A stretch of 33,586 nt of DNA from contig UCHV01000017.1 in the NCBI GenBank assembly GCA_900472395.1, forward strand, positions 1 to 33,586, given 5' to 3'. A program made the position numbers and the translations under genes. Origin of the DNA: Hyphomicrobiales bacterium (GTDB lineage: Bacteria > Pseudomonadota > Alphaproteobacteria > Rhizobiales > Rhizobiaceae). Each line of letters opens with the position of its first letter. Within the stretch, counting starts at the first letter, position 1. The notes under the pieces are model-generated. The model saw only the letters and a program-made list of their open reading frames with translations. It was not told where the DNA came from and searched no databases. Shown one piece after another: positions 1 to 5,284 of the stretch.

Positions 1-138
1 GGTAACAACCGGGCGGTTACCGGAAAACGATGTTTTCCGGACACCTATCGTTTGGACGTGGACAACATGGCGGCTGCGCTGAAGACAGCAGTTGCAGCTG
101 GGGCCGGTATTCGTGACAGCCTACATGAAGTTCCGTGA
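1..138 (+). CDS. C-terminal end of an unknown protein, cut by the window edge
   Basis: An open frame enters from the left edge and stops at TGA 136-138, giving 45 residues ending in ...GIRDSLHEVP. I do not recognise the family. The alanine-rich stretch is compatible with bacterial coding sequence, but the piece is too short to judge. It could also be non-coding sequence next to the IS66 remnants. Confidence 0.3.
   Translation, partial: GNNRAVTGKRCFPDTYRLDVDNMAAALKTAVAAGAGIRDSLHEVP
20..40. repeat. short inverted repeat
   Basis: CCGGAAAAC at 20-28 and GTTTTCCGG at 32-40 form a perfect 9-bp stem with a 3-base loop. It lies inside the partial frame at the window edge, has no T-tract and has no assigned role. 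Confidence 0.4.
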
Positions 139-307
139 TTGGCAGCTTGGATCGAAAGCGGAAGCAGTACCCGACCTATCGCCGACTTGTACGACATAAT
201 CCGCACGTAATCTGCGACAACGTCGTAACCGCTGTTCCAATCCCACATTGTCCTCGCCGCCGTGATCTGTGATCGCCTTTTCATGGACGAGCAAAGGGAG
301 TTTCTCC

Positions 308-674
308 ATGGAGAGTACATTGGAGGTTCTCACGACCAGGAAGTGTGGACGTGAGTTTCATCGGCATTGGCCAGACGATGTTAAGGCACAGGCCCGGAGC
401 CTTGGTGAATGAGGTCGCAGAGCGCTACGGCCTGAGGCCGAACCACCTCTCTGCGTGGCGGACGATGGCGCGGCAGGGCAAACTGATTTTGCCGGCACCC
501 GAGGATGCGGTGGAGTTCGCGGCGGTTGTCGTCGATCCACCAGTTGCGGAGCCGCCCGTCAAGAAAGCCAGCCGCCCCGAGATCATCGTCGGCGCTGTCA
601 CGATCAGGTTGGAAGAAGGCGCGTCCGCCGCCCGGATCGCCGCTGTCGCGCGTGCCTGTGCGGTTCCGGCATGA
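308..674 (+). pseudogene. IS66-family orf1 (tnpA), frameshifted
   Basis: The protein has the IS66 small accessory ORF signature: a helix-turn-helix-like NEVAERYGLRPNHLSAWRTMARQGKL, then a proline-rich linker and a C-terminal VTIRLEEGASAARIAAVARA-type tail. Reading from ATG 308 the frame gives MESTLEVLTTRK... but hits a stop at 410-412. One extra base near 402-404 separates it from the frame carrying LVNEVAERYGL, which runs to TGA 672-674. The gene is therefore broken. It overlaps the start of the next IS66 gene (ATGA), as in intact IS66 elements. Confidence 0.75.
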
Positions 675-1111
675 TCTTTCCATCGAACCGGGTTCGGATC
701 ATGGTGGCGACCAAGCCCGTCGATTTCCGCAAAGGCCATGATGGACTGGCAGCGCTGGTAAAAAACGAGCTGCACAAGGACCCATTTACAGGAACGGTCT
801 TCGTATTCCGGTCACGCAAAGCGGATCGGTTAAAGCTGATCTACTGGGATGGCAGCGGTCTGGTGATGGCCTACAAGCGGTTAGAGGAGCACACGTTTAC
901 CTGGCCGGATATCCGAGATGGCCTGATGACCTTGGGGCATGCCCAGTTCGAGGCGCTGTTCGCGGGGCTTGATTGGCGACGCGTCCGGTCCGTCGAGACA
1001 AGGGTGCCAACCGCAATCCAGATGCGGCCCGTATCAGTCTTTCCCTTCGCCAGGATCGGCACGGTCGTGTCGTCGCCATGCAGTCGCTCGGCGGCCAGGA
1101 CATGGGCCTAG
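671..1111 (+). pseudogene. IS66-family orf2 (tnpB), C terminus replaced
   Basis: From ATG 671 the protein begins MIFPSNRVRIMVATKPVDFRKGHDGLAALV and continues with FVFRSRKADRLKLIYWDGSGLVMAYKRLE, the highly conserved core of IS66 Orf2 (normally about 115 residues). Homology ends near 1017, within ...DWRRVRSVETR. The frame then runs on to TAG at 1111 through sequence that is an IS66 tnpC fragment on the other strand. The coding start and most of the domain are intact, but the 3' end is a recombination or deletion junction, so I call it a remnant. Confidence 0.7.
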
Positions 1112-1204
1112 ATCAACGAATGGATTGGCTTCAGGGCCGCAGCACACGCGCCGACCTGATCGGCAAGCGTCGACAGGCTGAGATCGACGCCCTCACCGTA
1201 GGAC
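1018..1204 (-). pseudogene. IS66 tnpC (DDE transposase) fragment, inverted
   Basis: On the minus strand, GEGVDLSLSTLADQVGACAA is followed by ALKPIHSLI and, after a frame change near 1108, by AHVLAAERLHGDDTTVPILA and KGKTDTGRIW. This is the middle of the IS66 large transposase, including the HGDDTTV motif around a catalytic aspartate. Both ends are missing and a frameshift interrupts it. It abuts the tnpB remnant head to head near 1017/1018, so two IS66 copies or an inverted piece have been fused. It cannot be functional. Confidence 0.7.
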
Positions 1205-1529
1205 CATAACTGGGAAGCAGGCATGGGAGGATACATTCCACCGAGATTCCGGTCGCCTTGTACGAAGTGGATTACGGCATTGGTGCCGGCGTCAGTCGCA
1301 ATGGCGCAGGCGGTTTCGAGCAACACATTGCAGCGTTTTTGCCTTGACAACGAGCTGCTCGCCCACGGACGTAGAAACCGACCTAGCTTCGTATCGATAT
1401 AGTCATGGCAGAGACTAATCGTTAGACAATTTTATGAACGTATGTCCACATGCACCTATAATGCTATTTTTATAGCAATCTACGTACTTACGCACTTATG
1501 TATCATTCTATCAATCAAGCTTACACCTT
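1205..1529. other. non-coding stretch left of the T-DNA-like segment
   Basis: No convincing gene. A minus-strand frame reaching from the tnpC fragment to about 1350 does not resemble IS66 upstream of the conserved piece. From about 1385 to 1529 the sequence is clearly AT-richer than its surroundings and has a small hairpin (GCTAT 1463-1467 / ATAGC 1472-1476). I see no clear overdrive match beside the border at 1530. Confidence 0.4.
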
Positions 1530-1543
1530 CATATATCCTGCCA
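1530..1543 (+). other. T-DNA border core, left end, top-strand nick
   Basis: CATATATCCTGCCA carries the core of Agrobacterium borders as read on the nicked strand (ATATATCCTG, nick, CCA/TCA). By analogy with VirD2 the nick would fall between 1540 and 1541, releasing a T-strand with 5' CCACGCGCTAA running rightward. Beyond this core the 25-bp consensus (the GTAAAC part) is not conserved. Confidence 0.75.
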
Positions 1544-1573
1544 CGCGCTAAGCCGTTTGTGGTTAGTGCGTGG
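1541..1573. repeat. terminal hairpin at the left T-DNA end
   Basis: CCACGCGCTAA (1541-1551) pairs with TTAGTGCGTGG (1563-1573): 11 pairs with one G-T wobble around an 11-base loop, GCCGTTTGTGG. The inverted repeat continues outward through both border cores to 1530 and 1584 (21 of 22 positions). A top-strand T-strand beginning at 1541 would have its first base paired to 1573, so the VirD2-linked end would lie in a stem. Confidence 0.75.
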
Positions 1574-1584
1574 CAGGATATATG
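1571..1584 (-). other. second T-DNA border core, opposite orientation
   Basis: TGGCAGGATATATG on the top strand is identical in its first 13 bases to the core of the nopaline left border as usually written. It is an inverted copy of the core at 1530-1543. The nick would be on the bottom strand between 1574 and 1573. With its partner it makes a divergent double border separated by about 27 bases. Confidence 0.7.
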
Positions 1585-1590
1585 CTGTTC

Positions 1591-1614
1591 CCCGATTGGC
1601 AGCGGCCAATCGGG
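1591..1614. repeat. inverted repeat containing CCAAT
   Basis: CCCGATTGGC (1591-1600) and GCCAATCGGG (1605-1614) form a perfect 10-bp palindrome with a 4-base spacer. Each arm contains a CCAAT pentamer, the binding site of the eukaryotic NF-Y/HAP complex, about 420 bases upstream of the TATA box. It could equally be a simple hairpin next to the border. Confidence 0.5.
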
Positions 1615-1640
1615 TGACCTTTGATCTCGATTTCAAAGCA

Positions 1641-1916
1641 GCTGACGCGGCACATGCATCATGCCTGGGTAAAGCGCCAGCCGTAAATGCCACGTCAGCT
1701 TGACCCGCAGCCGGTGCGTTGCGCAATATGTCATCATTGGCTCGCAATGCAGATCATGAGACGGGCACGGAGCAATACGAGCTTACCCCTCCTTTACACG
1801 CCCTTGGCGTCGCACACTCCGACAACGGACCGTGCGGGGCTGACGCCAAGGTGCCGATCGCAATTTACCGTGTCGCAGAAACCTGCTCAAACTTGCTCAG
1901 AGGACGCCACGTCAGC
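1641..1916. promoter_or_regulatory. four GCTGACG motifs (bZIP / as-1-like) in the T-DNA promoter
   Basis: GCTGACG occurs at 1641-1647 (+), 1693-1699 (-), 1839-1845 (+) and 1910-1916 (-). Two copies are the identical ten bases CCACGTCAGC (1690-1699, 1907-1916). TGACG/ACGT cores are bound by eukaryotic bZIP factors, and TGACG as-1/ocs elements are established parts of Agrobacterium T-DNA promoters (nos, ocs). Four copies of a 7-mer in about 280 bases is far above chance expectation. Confidence 0.55.
1802..1851. repeat. inverted repeat in the T-DNA promoter
   Basis: CCTTGGCGTC (1802-1811) and GACGCCAAGG (1842-1851) are a perfect 10-bp inverted repeat with a 30-base spacer. The right arm overlaps the third GCTGACG motif. 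Possible factor-binding dyad; function unknown. Confidence 0.45.
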
Positions 1917-2032
1917 AGCGAGGTCAGCCGACCCACCAAAAGCGGAAAACAATCATCGACATCGGCGATGAGAATGAGCGAGGACATGTTTTGCTGAAGC
2001 CGAGGCCGCGGTCAGAGCGAGCGCTCCCAGGC

Positions 2033-2143
2033 ATAAATAGAGGCTTCCCCGCTCCTCTTTCTCATCAACCAGCAACACTCACAGTTTCCAGATCCAAACA
2101 TCGTTCAGCTTTCTCCAAAAAACTTTCTACCTTCATTGCAACA
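2033..2143 (+). promoter_or_regulatory. eukaryotic-type core promoter and 5' leader
   Basis: ATAAATAG at 2033-2040 fits a TATA box. It is followed by the pyrimidine-rich CCCCGCTCCTCTTTCTC and then CATCAACCAGCAACACTCAC, an arrangement typical of filamentous-fungal promoters (CT block, then start near CA). The leader stays A/C/T-rich up to the ATG. The start context GCAACAATGTCC has A at -3, AC-A before ATG and C at +5, close to the fungal consensus CAMMATGNC. There is no Shine-Dalgarno sequence within 20 bases of the ATG and no sigma-70 -35/-10 pair that I can see. Confidence 0.6.
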
Positions 2144-4795
2144 ATGTCCGACCCTCGTCCCATCCTGCCGTCCCAGTGCGTTGGTGAGATCATCCACAAG
2201 GATGTCGACTTCCAGGACCTCATGGGAGAGCTCAATGCCGTCGAGCACACACCTGAGGCTCGCCTGGCCTTCGCGGCCCAGCGCGCTCCGGGCTCCGCCA
2301 CCCTCGGTCTCATCGAAGCCTCCAATGTCGACCTCAACCTTACCGAGCGCTGCGGTGCGGCCATCGAAACCTTGTTGGCCTCTGAGCAATACAAGAACAA
2401 GACCGGAGTTGAGATCGGCCTGAACCATACGCCCGCCATGGTCCTGACCGACACCTTCAAGCAGCTCATCATGAGCTCGGACGTCTTGACGCCCGCCAAG
2501 GTCGATGAAGTGCGCAAGACCGTCAAGGCCAAGGGCGGTTGCAAGATCTCCGTGCTCTATCAGGCCCACCGCATGCGCGGCGGAGCCGTTGCCGGCTCCC
2601 ATGTCGAGGTGGTCATCACGCCCGACAATGACGAGGATGGCCCCGAACTTGCCCTTTCCTTGGTGCTCACGCTTCCCGACGACGGGAAGTGGAAGAATGC
2701 CAGGTCGATCATCCAGCAGCTCACCGGCTGCGATGAACTCGCCCCCCCTGCCCCCGAAGGCAATCTCGCCAAGGCCTTCTGCGGCCCTGAGGGAACCCGC
2801 ATCTTCGGCCCCGACAATGTTCTCCTGGTTCTCCCGCGTAAGAATTGGGCCGCCACCCTGGCCGAGTATCTCGCCCGCAACAAGCTCGAAACCGTCAACA
2901 TCAAGCCCGATTGCGCGCTGCGCGTGCACACGCATCCGACAGAGGCCCGCACCACCTATACAGGCGATGACGCGGCCATGTCCGTCTATAAGCAGCTTGC
3001 GGCTCTTTCGGACTTCTCCATCGGAAAGGGTCGCCTGCTGTCCTTCGGCAGCCATCTGGGGATGAACTCCTGCATCACCAATGCCGGACGGCTGCTCGAA
3101 TGCGCCCTGCCGGACAGGTTCACCGACCAGAGCGGCCGTTTCGTTCCGGCCAAGACCCTGATCGACCGCATGGTCGAAAAGGCTGACGGGCACTTCCGCG
3201 CCACAAAGAAAGATGCCCGCATCAACGAGTTCGACGATCCCGCCGTCTTCGAGCCGGTCTCGGCCGACGACGTGCGCAAGCATCTCAATGAGATCTGGGA
3301 GGACGAGAACATGCACCGCCAGCTCAGCGCGGACAGCCAGGATTGGTCGAACATGTACGATCATTATGCGACGCCGCACAAGGATGAAGCCGCCCGGCAA
3401 TTCTATCTGACAATGGGATTGGAGACGACGCATCTCTTGGAAAGCATGGCCGACGAGATCGCCCCTCCGCATGAGACGCCGGAAAGCCTGATGGCCAAGC
3501 TCGGATTGTCTCCGGTGGACGTGCAGCCCAAGCTGACGAAGCCGGCCGTCGCGAGGTCCGGTACCGTGGACTACGTGTTTGTTTCGCCGGAGGAGGAGCA
3601 AGACTTTGACGCCTTCCTTGCCAAGGCCATCAAGGAAATGGAGAAGCCTTCGCAGATCAGCGACGAGGAAGTCTTAAAATGGGTCAAGAAGATGACCGCA
3701 GTCCTGGATGCCTCGATCACGGAAGAGGTCACCCAGCGCTACGGCGCCGAGGCGTCCCAGCGTCTCACCCGTCAGCGCACGCGCACGCCCGGTCAATTGC
3801 CCGGCGACGTCATCGTGCAGCAGTTGCAAACGATCCAGGAGATCATGGAAAATGCTGCGCCAGGGGAGAGCCCCCCTCAGCCGGAGGCCGCCGACGACGA
3901 CAGCGAGCCGTCCACCGCCGCTCGCGAGCAGGTCTACCGCGCCGTTGGTATCGCGCTCAAGCACTTCCCGGAGCACGCCGAAAAGATCAAGGCGCTTTGC
4001 TGGCTGCTGTTCTCCGATCCTCTTAAGATCGGACTTGGCCTCATGGTCTTCTGGCAAAGCATCCGCTACGCCTTTTCCGAAGATGGTGGCCGGACGGCGA
4101 GCCTTGGACCCGAGATCGGCGGCGTCCTTCTCTTCGTGGCCCTTATGCCCGAGCTAGAGAAGCTGGTGAACCGGCTCGCGATGACCACGGGCGGCCATAT
4201 CAGCCGTGTGGCGCCTTTGACCTATCCCCGCAGGCTAGTCCAAGAGCTTCCCCAGGCCCTGTTTGGTGGGCATGTCATCGGCTGGACGATGAGCCTGATC
4301 CCGGCGGTGGCGGAAGGCAGCAATGTTCCGACACGGCTGTCTTCGGAACTCGGTCGCCTCGTTCCTGGCCTGTGCACCGTCGCCGGGTTGAACTACATGG
4401 TGGACGTCTACTTCTTCCACCAGCAGATGGATCATCTTCAGACGGACGGACGCGTGATCAAGGCGATGCTGAAGGATCTCAGGCAGTCCGGGCGCGATCT
4501 CCTGACCCTGCGTCACTGGCTCACCGTCAGGGGCCCGCTGGCGATTGCACTCGGTACCCACAGGCAAACCACGGCCTTCTGGTTCAACATCTTCGACAAG
4601 AACCCGAATGAGCGCGTCCAGAACCTGGTTGGCGGATCGCAATTCGCCACCTTCTACTTCAGCGTAAAAATTCTGACGATGCTGGGAGGCCTGCCCTACG
4701 ACATCCAGGATCCGCGGGTCATCAAGATTGCGCCATGGCTCTTCAAAAACTCAGAGCGCCGCGTCGCAGAGGTCGAGGGGGAGGACGAGGTCTAG
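2144..4795 (+). CDS. T-DNA-encoded 883-residue protein of unknown family
   Basis: I do not recognise this protein. ATG 2144 is chosen because it follows a fungal-type leader; the frame could be extended to TTG 1991, but only across the TATA box and leader. It is a single exon. Residues 1-600 are soluble, mixed charged and hydrophobic. HTHPTEARTTYTGDD at 262-276 resembles the H-x-H-P...S/T-x-x-D core of JAMM/JAB metallopeptidases, but I cannot place the required upstream glutamate, so this is only a hint. A proline- and acid-rich linker (about 565-600) precedes a region with several hydrophobic segments (about 615-745), suggesting membrane association, then a soluble end closing with an acidic EVEGEDEV. 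Third positions are strongly C-biased, which fits both fungi and rhizobia. Lying alone between border cores, it is presumably expressed in the recipient. Confidence 0.7.
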   Translation: MSDPRPILPSQCVGEIIHKDVDFQDLMGELNAVEHTPEARLAFAAQRAPGSATLGLIEASNVDLNLTERCGAAIETLLASEQYKNKTGVEIGLNHTPAMVLTDTFKQLIMSSDVLTPAKVDEVRKTVKAKGGCKISVLYQAHRMRGGAVAGSHVEVVITPDNDEDGPELALSLVLTLPDDGKWKNARSIIQQLTGCDELAPPAPEGNLAKAFCGPEGTRIFGPDNVLLVLPRKNWAATLAEYLARNKLETVNIKPDCALRVHTHPTEARTTYTGDDAAMSVYKQLAALSDFSIGKGRLLSFGSHLGMNSCITNAGRLLECALPDRFTDQSGRFVPAKTLIDRMVEKADGHFRATKKDARINEFDDPAVFEPVSADDVRKHLNEIWEDENMHRQLSADSQDWSNMYDHYATPHKDEAARQFYLTMGLETTHLLESMADEIAPPHETPESLMAKLGLSPVDVQPKLTKPAVARSGTVDYVFVSPEEEQDFDAFLAKAIKEMEKPSQISDEEVLKWVKKMTAVLDASITEEVTQRYGAEASQRLTRQRTRTPGQLPGDVIVQQLQTIQEIMENAAPGESPPQPEAADDDSEPSTAAREQVYRAVGIALKHFPEHAEKIKALCWLLFSDPLKIGLGLMVFWQSIRYAFSEDGGRTASLGPEIGGVLLFVALMPELEKLVNRLAMTTGGHISRVAPLTYPRRLVQELPQALFGGHVIGWTMSLIPAVAEGSNVPTRLSSELGRLVPGLCTVAGLNYMVDVYFFHQQMDHLQTDGRVIKAMLKDLRQSGRDLLTLRHWLTVRGPLAIALGTHRQTTAFWFNIFDKNPNERVQNLVGGSQFATFYFSVKILTMLGGLPYDIQDPRVIKIAPWLFKNSERRVAEVEGEDEV

Positions 4796-5025
4796 CGGGA
4801 CGGACGGGCAAGGATCGGGTAGGAGCGGCGGATTTCCTATGTCAGTCATTTCAAGAAAAGCCTGCGGTGCATTCCGCCGTCAGGATCAGTAGCAATTAGA
4901 GAACACAAAACGGCCTGGTGCCACAAAAACAATACAACATATGCAGTTCTCGAATGTGCCCCAGCCCCACCGTGATCGCGTCATAAGCCACTAACCTCTA
5001 CAGCGGATGTCAGGAGATGAGATCC
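4796..5025. other. 3' region of the T-DNA gene
   Basis: No gene and no bacterial terminator hairpin. The stretch 4900-4945 is A-rich (ACAAAAACAATACAACATAT) and could hold a eukaryotic polyadenylation signal, although no exact AATAAA is present. Confidence 0.35.
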
Positions 5026-5043
5026 TTAGGGTTAGGGTTAGGG
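5026..5043 (+). repeat. three exact TTAGGG telomere repeats
   Basis: TTAGGGTTAGGGTTAGGG is exactly three telomere units of filamentous fungi, vertebrates and some plants (most plants use TTTAGGG). The G-rich strand points toward the right end, the polarity of a chromosome terminus. The array is separated by one base (C5044) from the terminal hairpin and directly abuts the degenerate border core. No other such array is seen in the window. Confidence 0.85.
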
Positions 5044-5055
5044 CCAGGATATTTT
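5042..5055 (-). other. degenerate border core next to the telomere repeats
   Basis: The top strand GGCCAGGATATTTT matches TGGCAGGATATAT at 10 of 13 positions and keeps CAGGATAT intact. On the bottom strand this reads AAAATATCCTG then GCCCTAACCC. A VirD2-type nick between 5045 and 5044 would give a strand whose 5' end is G followed by three CCCTAA units, and it is in the same orientation as the core at 1571-1584. Confidence 0.5.
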
Positions 5056-5157
5056 CAGATGTAGTTATTTTGGCCGTTCGACGGAGCGCCCCGCTGCGAA
5101 GCGAGGGCCGCGAGCGGAGGAGATAAGGCCGAAATAACTACATCTGGATATATCCTG
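5045..5157. repeat. 31-bp terminal hairpin at the right T-DNA end
   Basis: Arms 5045-5075 and 5127-5157 are inverted copies without gaps: 28 of 31 positions match, two of the other three give G-T wobbles and one is a T-T mismatch. The outer eight pairs (CAGGATAT / ATATCCTG) are perfect. The 51-base loop (5076-5126) is GC-rich and contains GCGAAGC (5096-5102), a heptamer known to form an exceptionally stable DNA mini-hairpin, nested in a CCGCT...AGCGG pair (5091-5095 / 5113-5117). The overall form is a branched hairpin, like a viral terminal repeat. Confidence 0.8.
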
Positions 5158-5160
5158 CCA
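5147..5160 (+). other. T-DNA border core, right end, top-strand nick
   Basis: GATATATCCTGCCA has the same core and orientation as 1530-1543 (ATATATCCTGCCA shared). The expected nick is between 5157 and 5158, so a top-strand T-strand would end in ATATATCCTG with a free 3'-OH that is the last base of the terminal hairpin. Confidence 0.75.
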
Positions 5161-5179
5161 AGGGTTACGAAAGAGGAGG

Positions 5180-5259
5180 CTGGTCGCCCGGCCGTTTCGC
5201 GTGATCGTGGGCTGGCTGGTCGCCCGGCCGTTTCGCGTGATCGTGGGCTGGCTGGTCGG
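5180..5259 (+). repeat. 36-bp tandem repeat just outside the right border
   Basis: CTGGTCGCCCGGCCGTTTCG starts units at 5180 and 5216, each 36 bases and apparently identical, with a partial third unit at 5252. The array lies 20 bases outside the border core. Repeats beside borders are known as overdrive or TSS transfer enhancers in Ti/Ri plasmids, but this sequence does not match their TGTTTGTT core. Confidence 0.7.
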
Positions 5260-5278
5260 CAGCCCACGATCACGCGAA
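5232..5278. terminator. strong hairpin downstream of the SGNH hydrolase gene
   Basis: TTCGCGTGATCGTGGGCTG (5232-5250) and its exact reverse complement (5260-5278) form a perfect 19-bp stem with a 9-base loop, six bases beyond the minus-strand stop at 5285. It is placed like a terminator but lacks a T-tract. The left arm is part of the 36-bp tandem repeat. Confidence 0.5.
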
Positions 5279-5284
5279 CAGGGG

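Larger units (their letters stand above)
1541..5157 (+). mobile_element. T-DNA-like transferable segment with one gene
   Basis: Border cores in the same orientation lie at 1530-1543 and 5147-5160, delimiting about 3.6 kb if nicked on the top strand. Opposite-strand copies at 1571-1584 and, degenerate, at 5042-5055 delimit about 3.5 kb on the bottom strand. Inside are a eukaryotic-type promoter, one uninterrupted 883-codon gene, three TTAGGG repeats and a long terminal hairpin. The vir genes needed to mobilise it (virD1, virD2, virC1, virC2, virD4, virB1-B11) are in the same window. That it is transferred is inference; border cores, promoter signals and telomere repeats are seen directly. Confidence 0.7.

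Noticed and set aside
1991..2143. Bacterial-style TTG start extending the T-DNA gene by 51 codons
   Set aside because: The extension crosses the TATA box and CT-rich leader, and ATG 2144 has a eukaryotic start context; no convincing Shine-Dalgarno precedes TTG 1991.
2105..3601. Long minus-strand open frame (about 498 codons) opposite the T-DNA gene
   Set aside because: It is a mirror of the C-biased third positions of the sense gene; its composition is not protein-like and it has no initiation signals.
5180..5259. Possible CRISPR array
   Set aside because: The units are contiguous 36-bp tandem copies with no spacers, and no cas gene is present.
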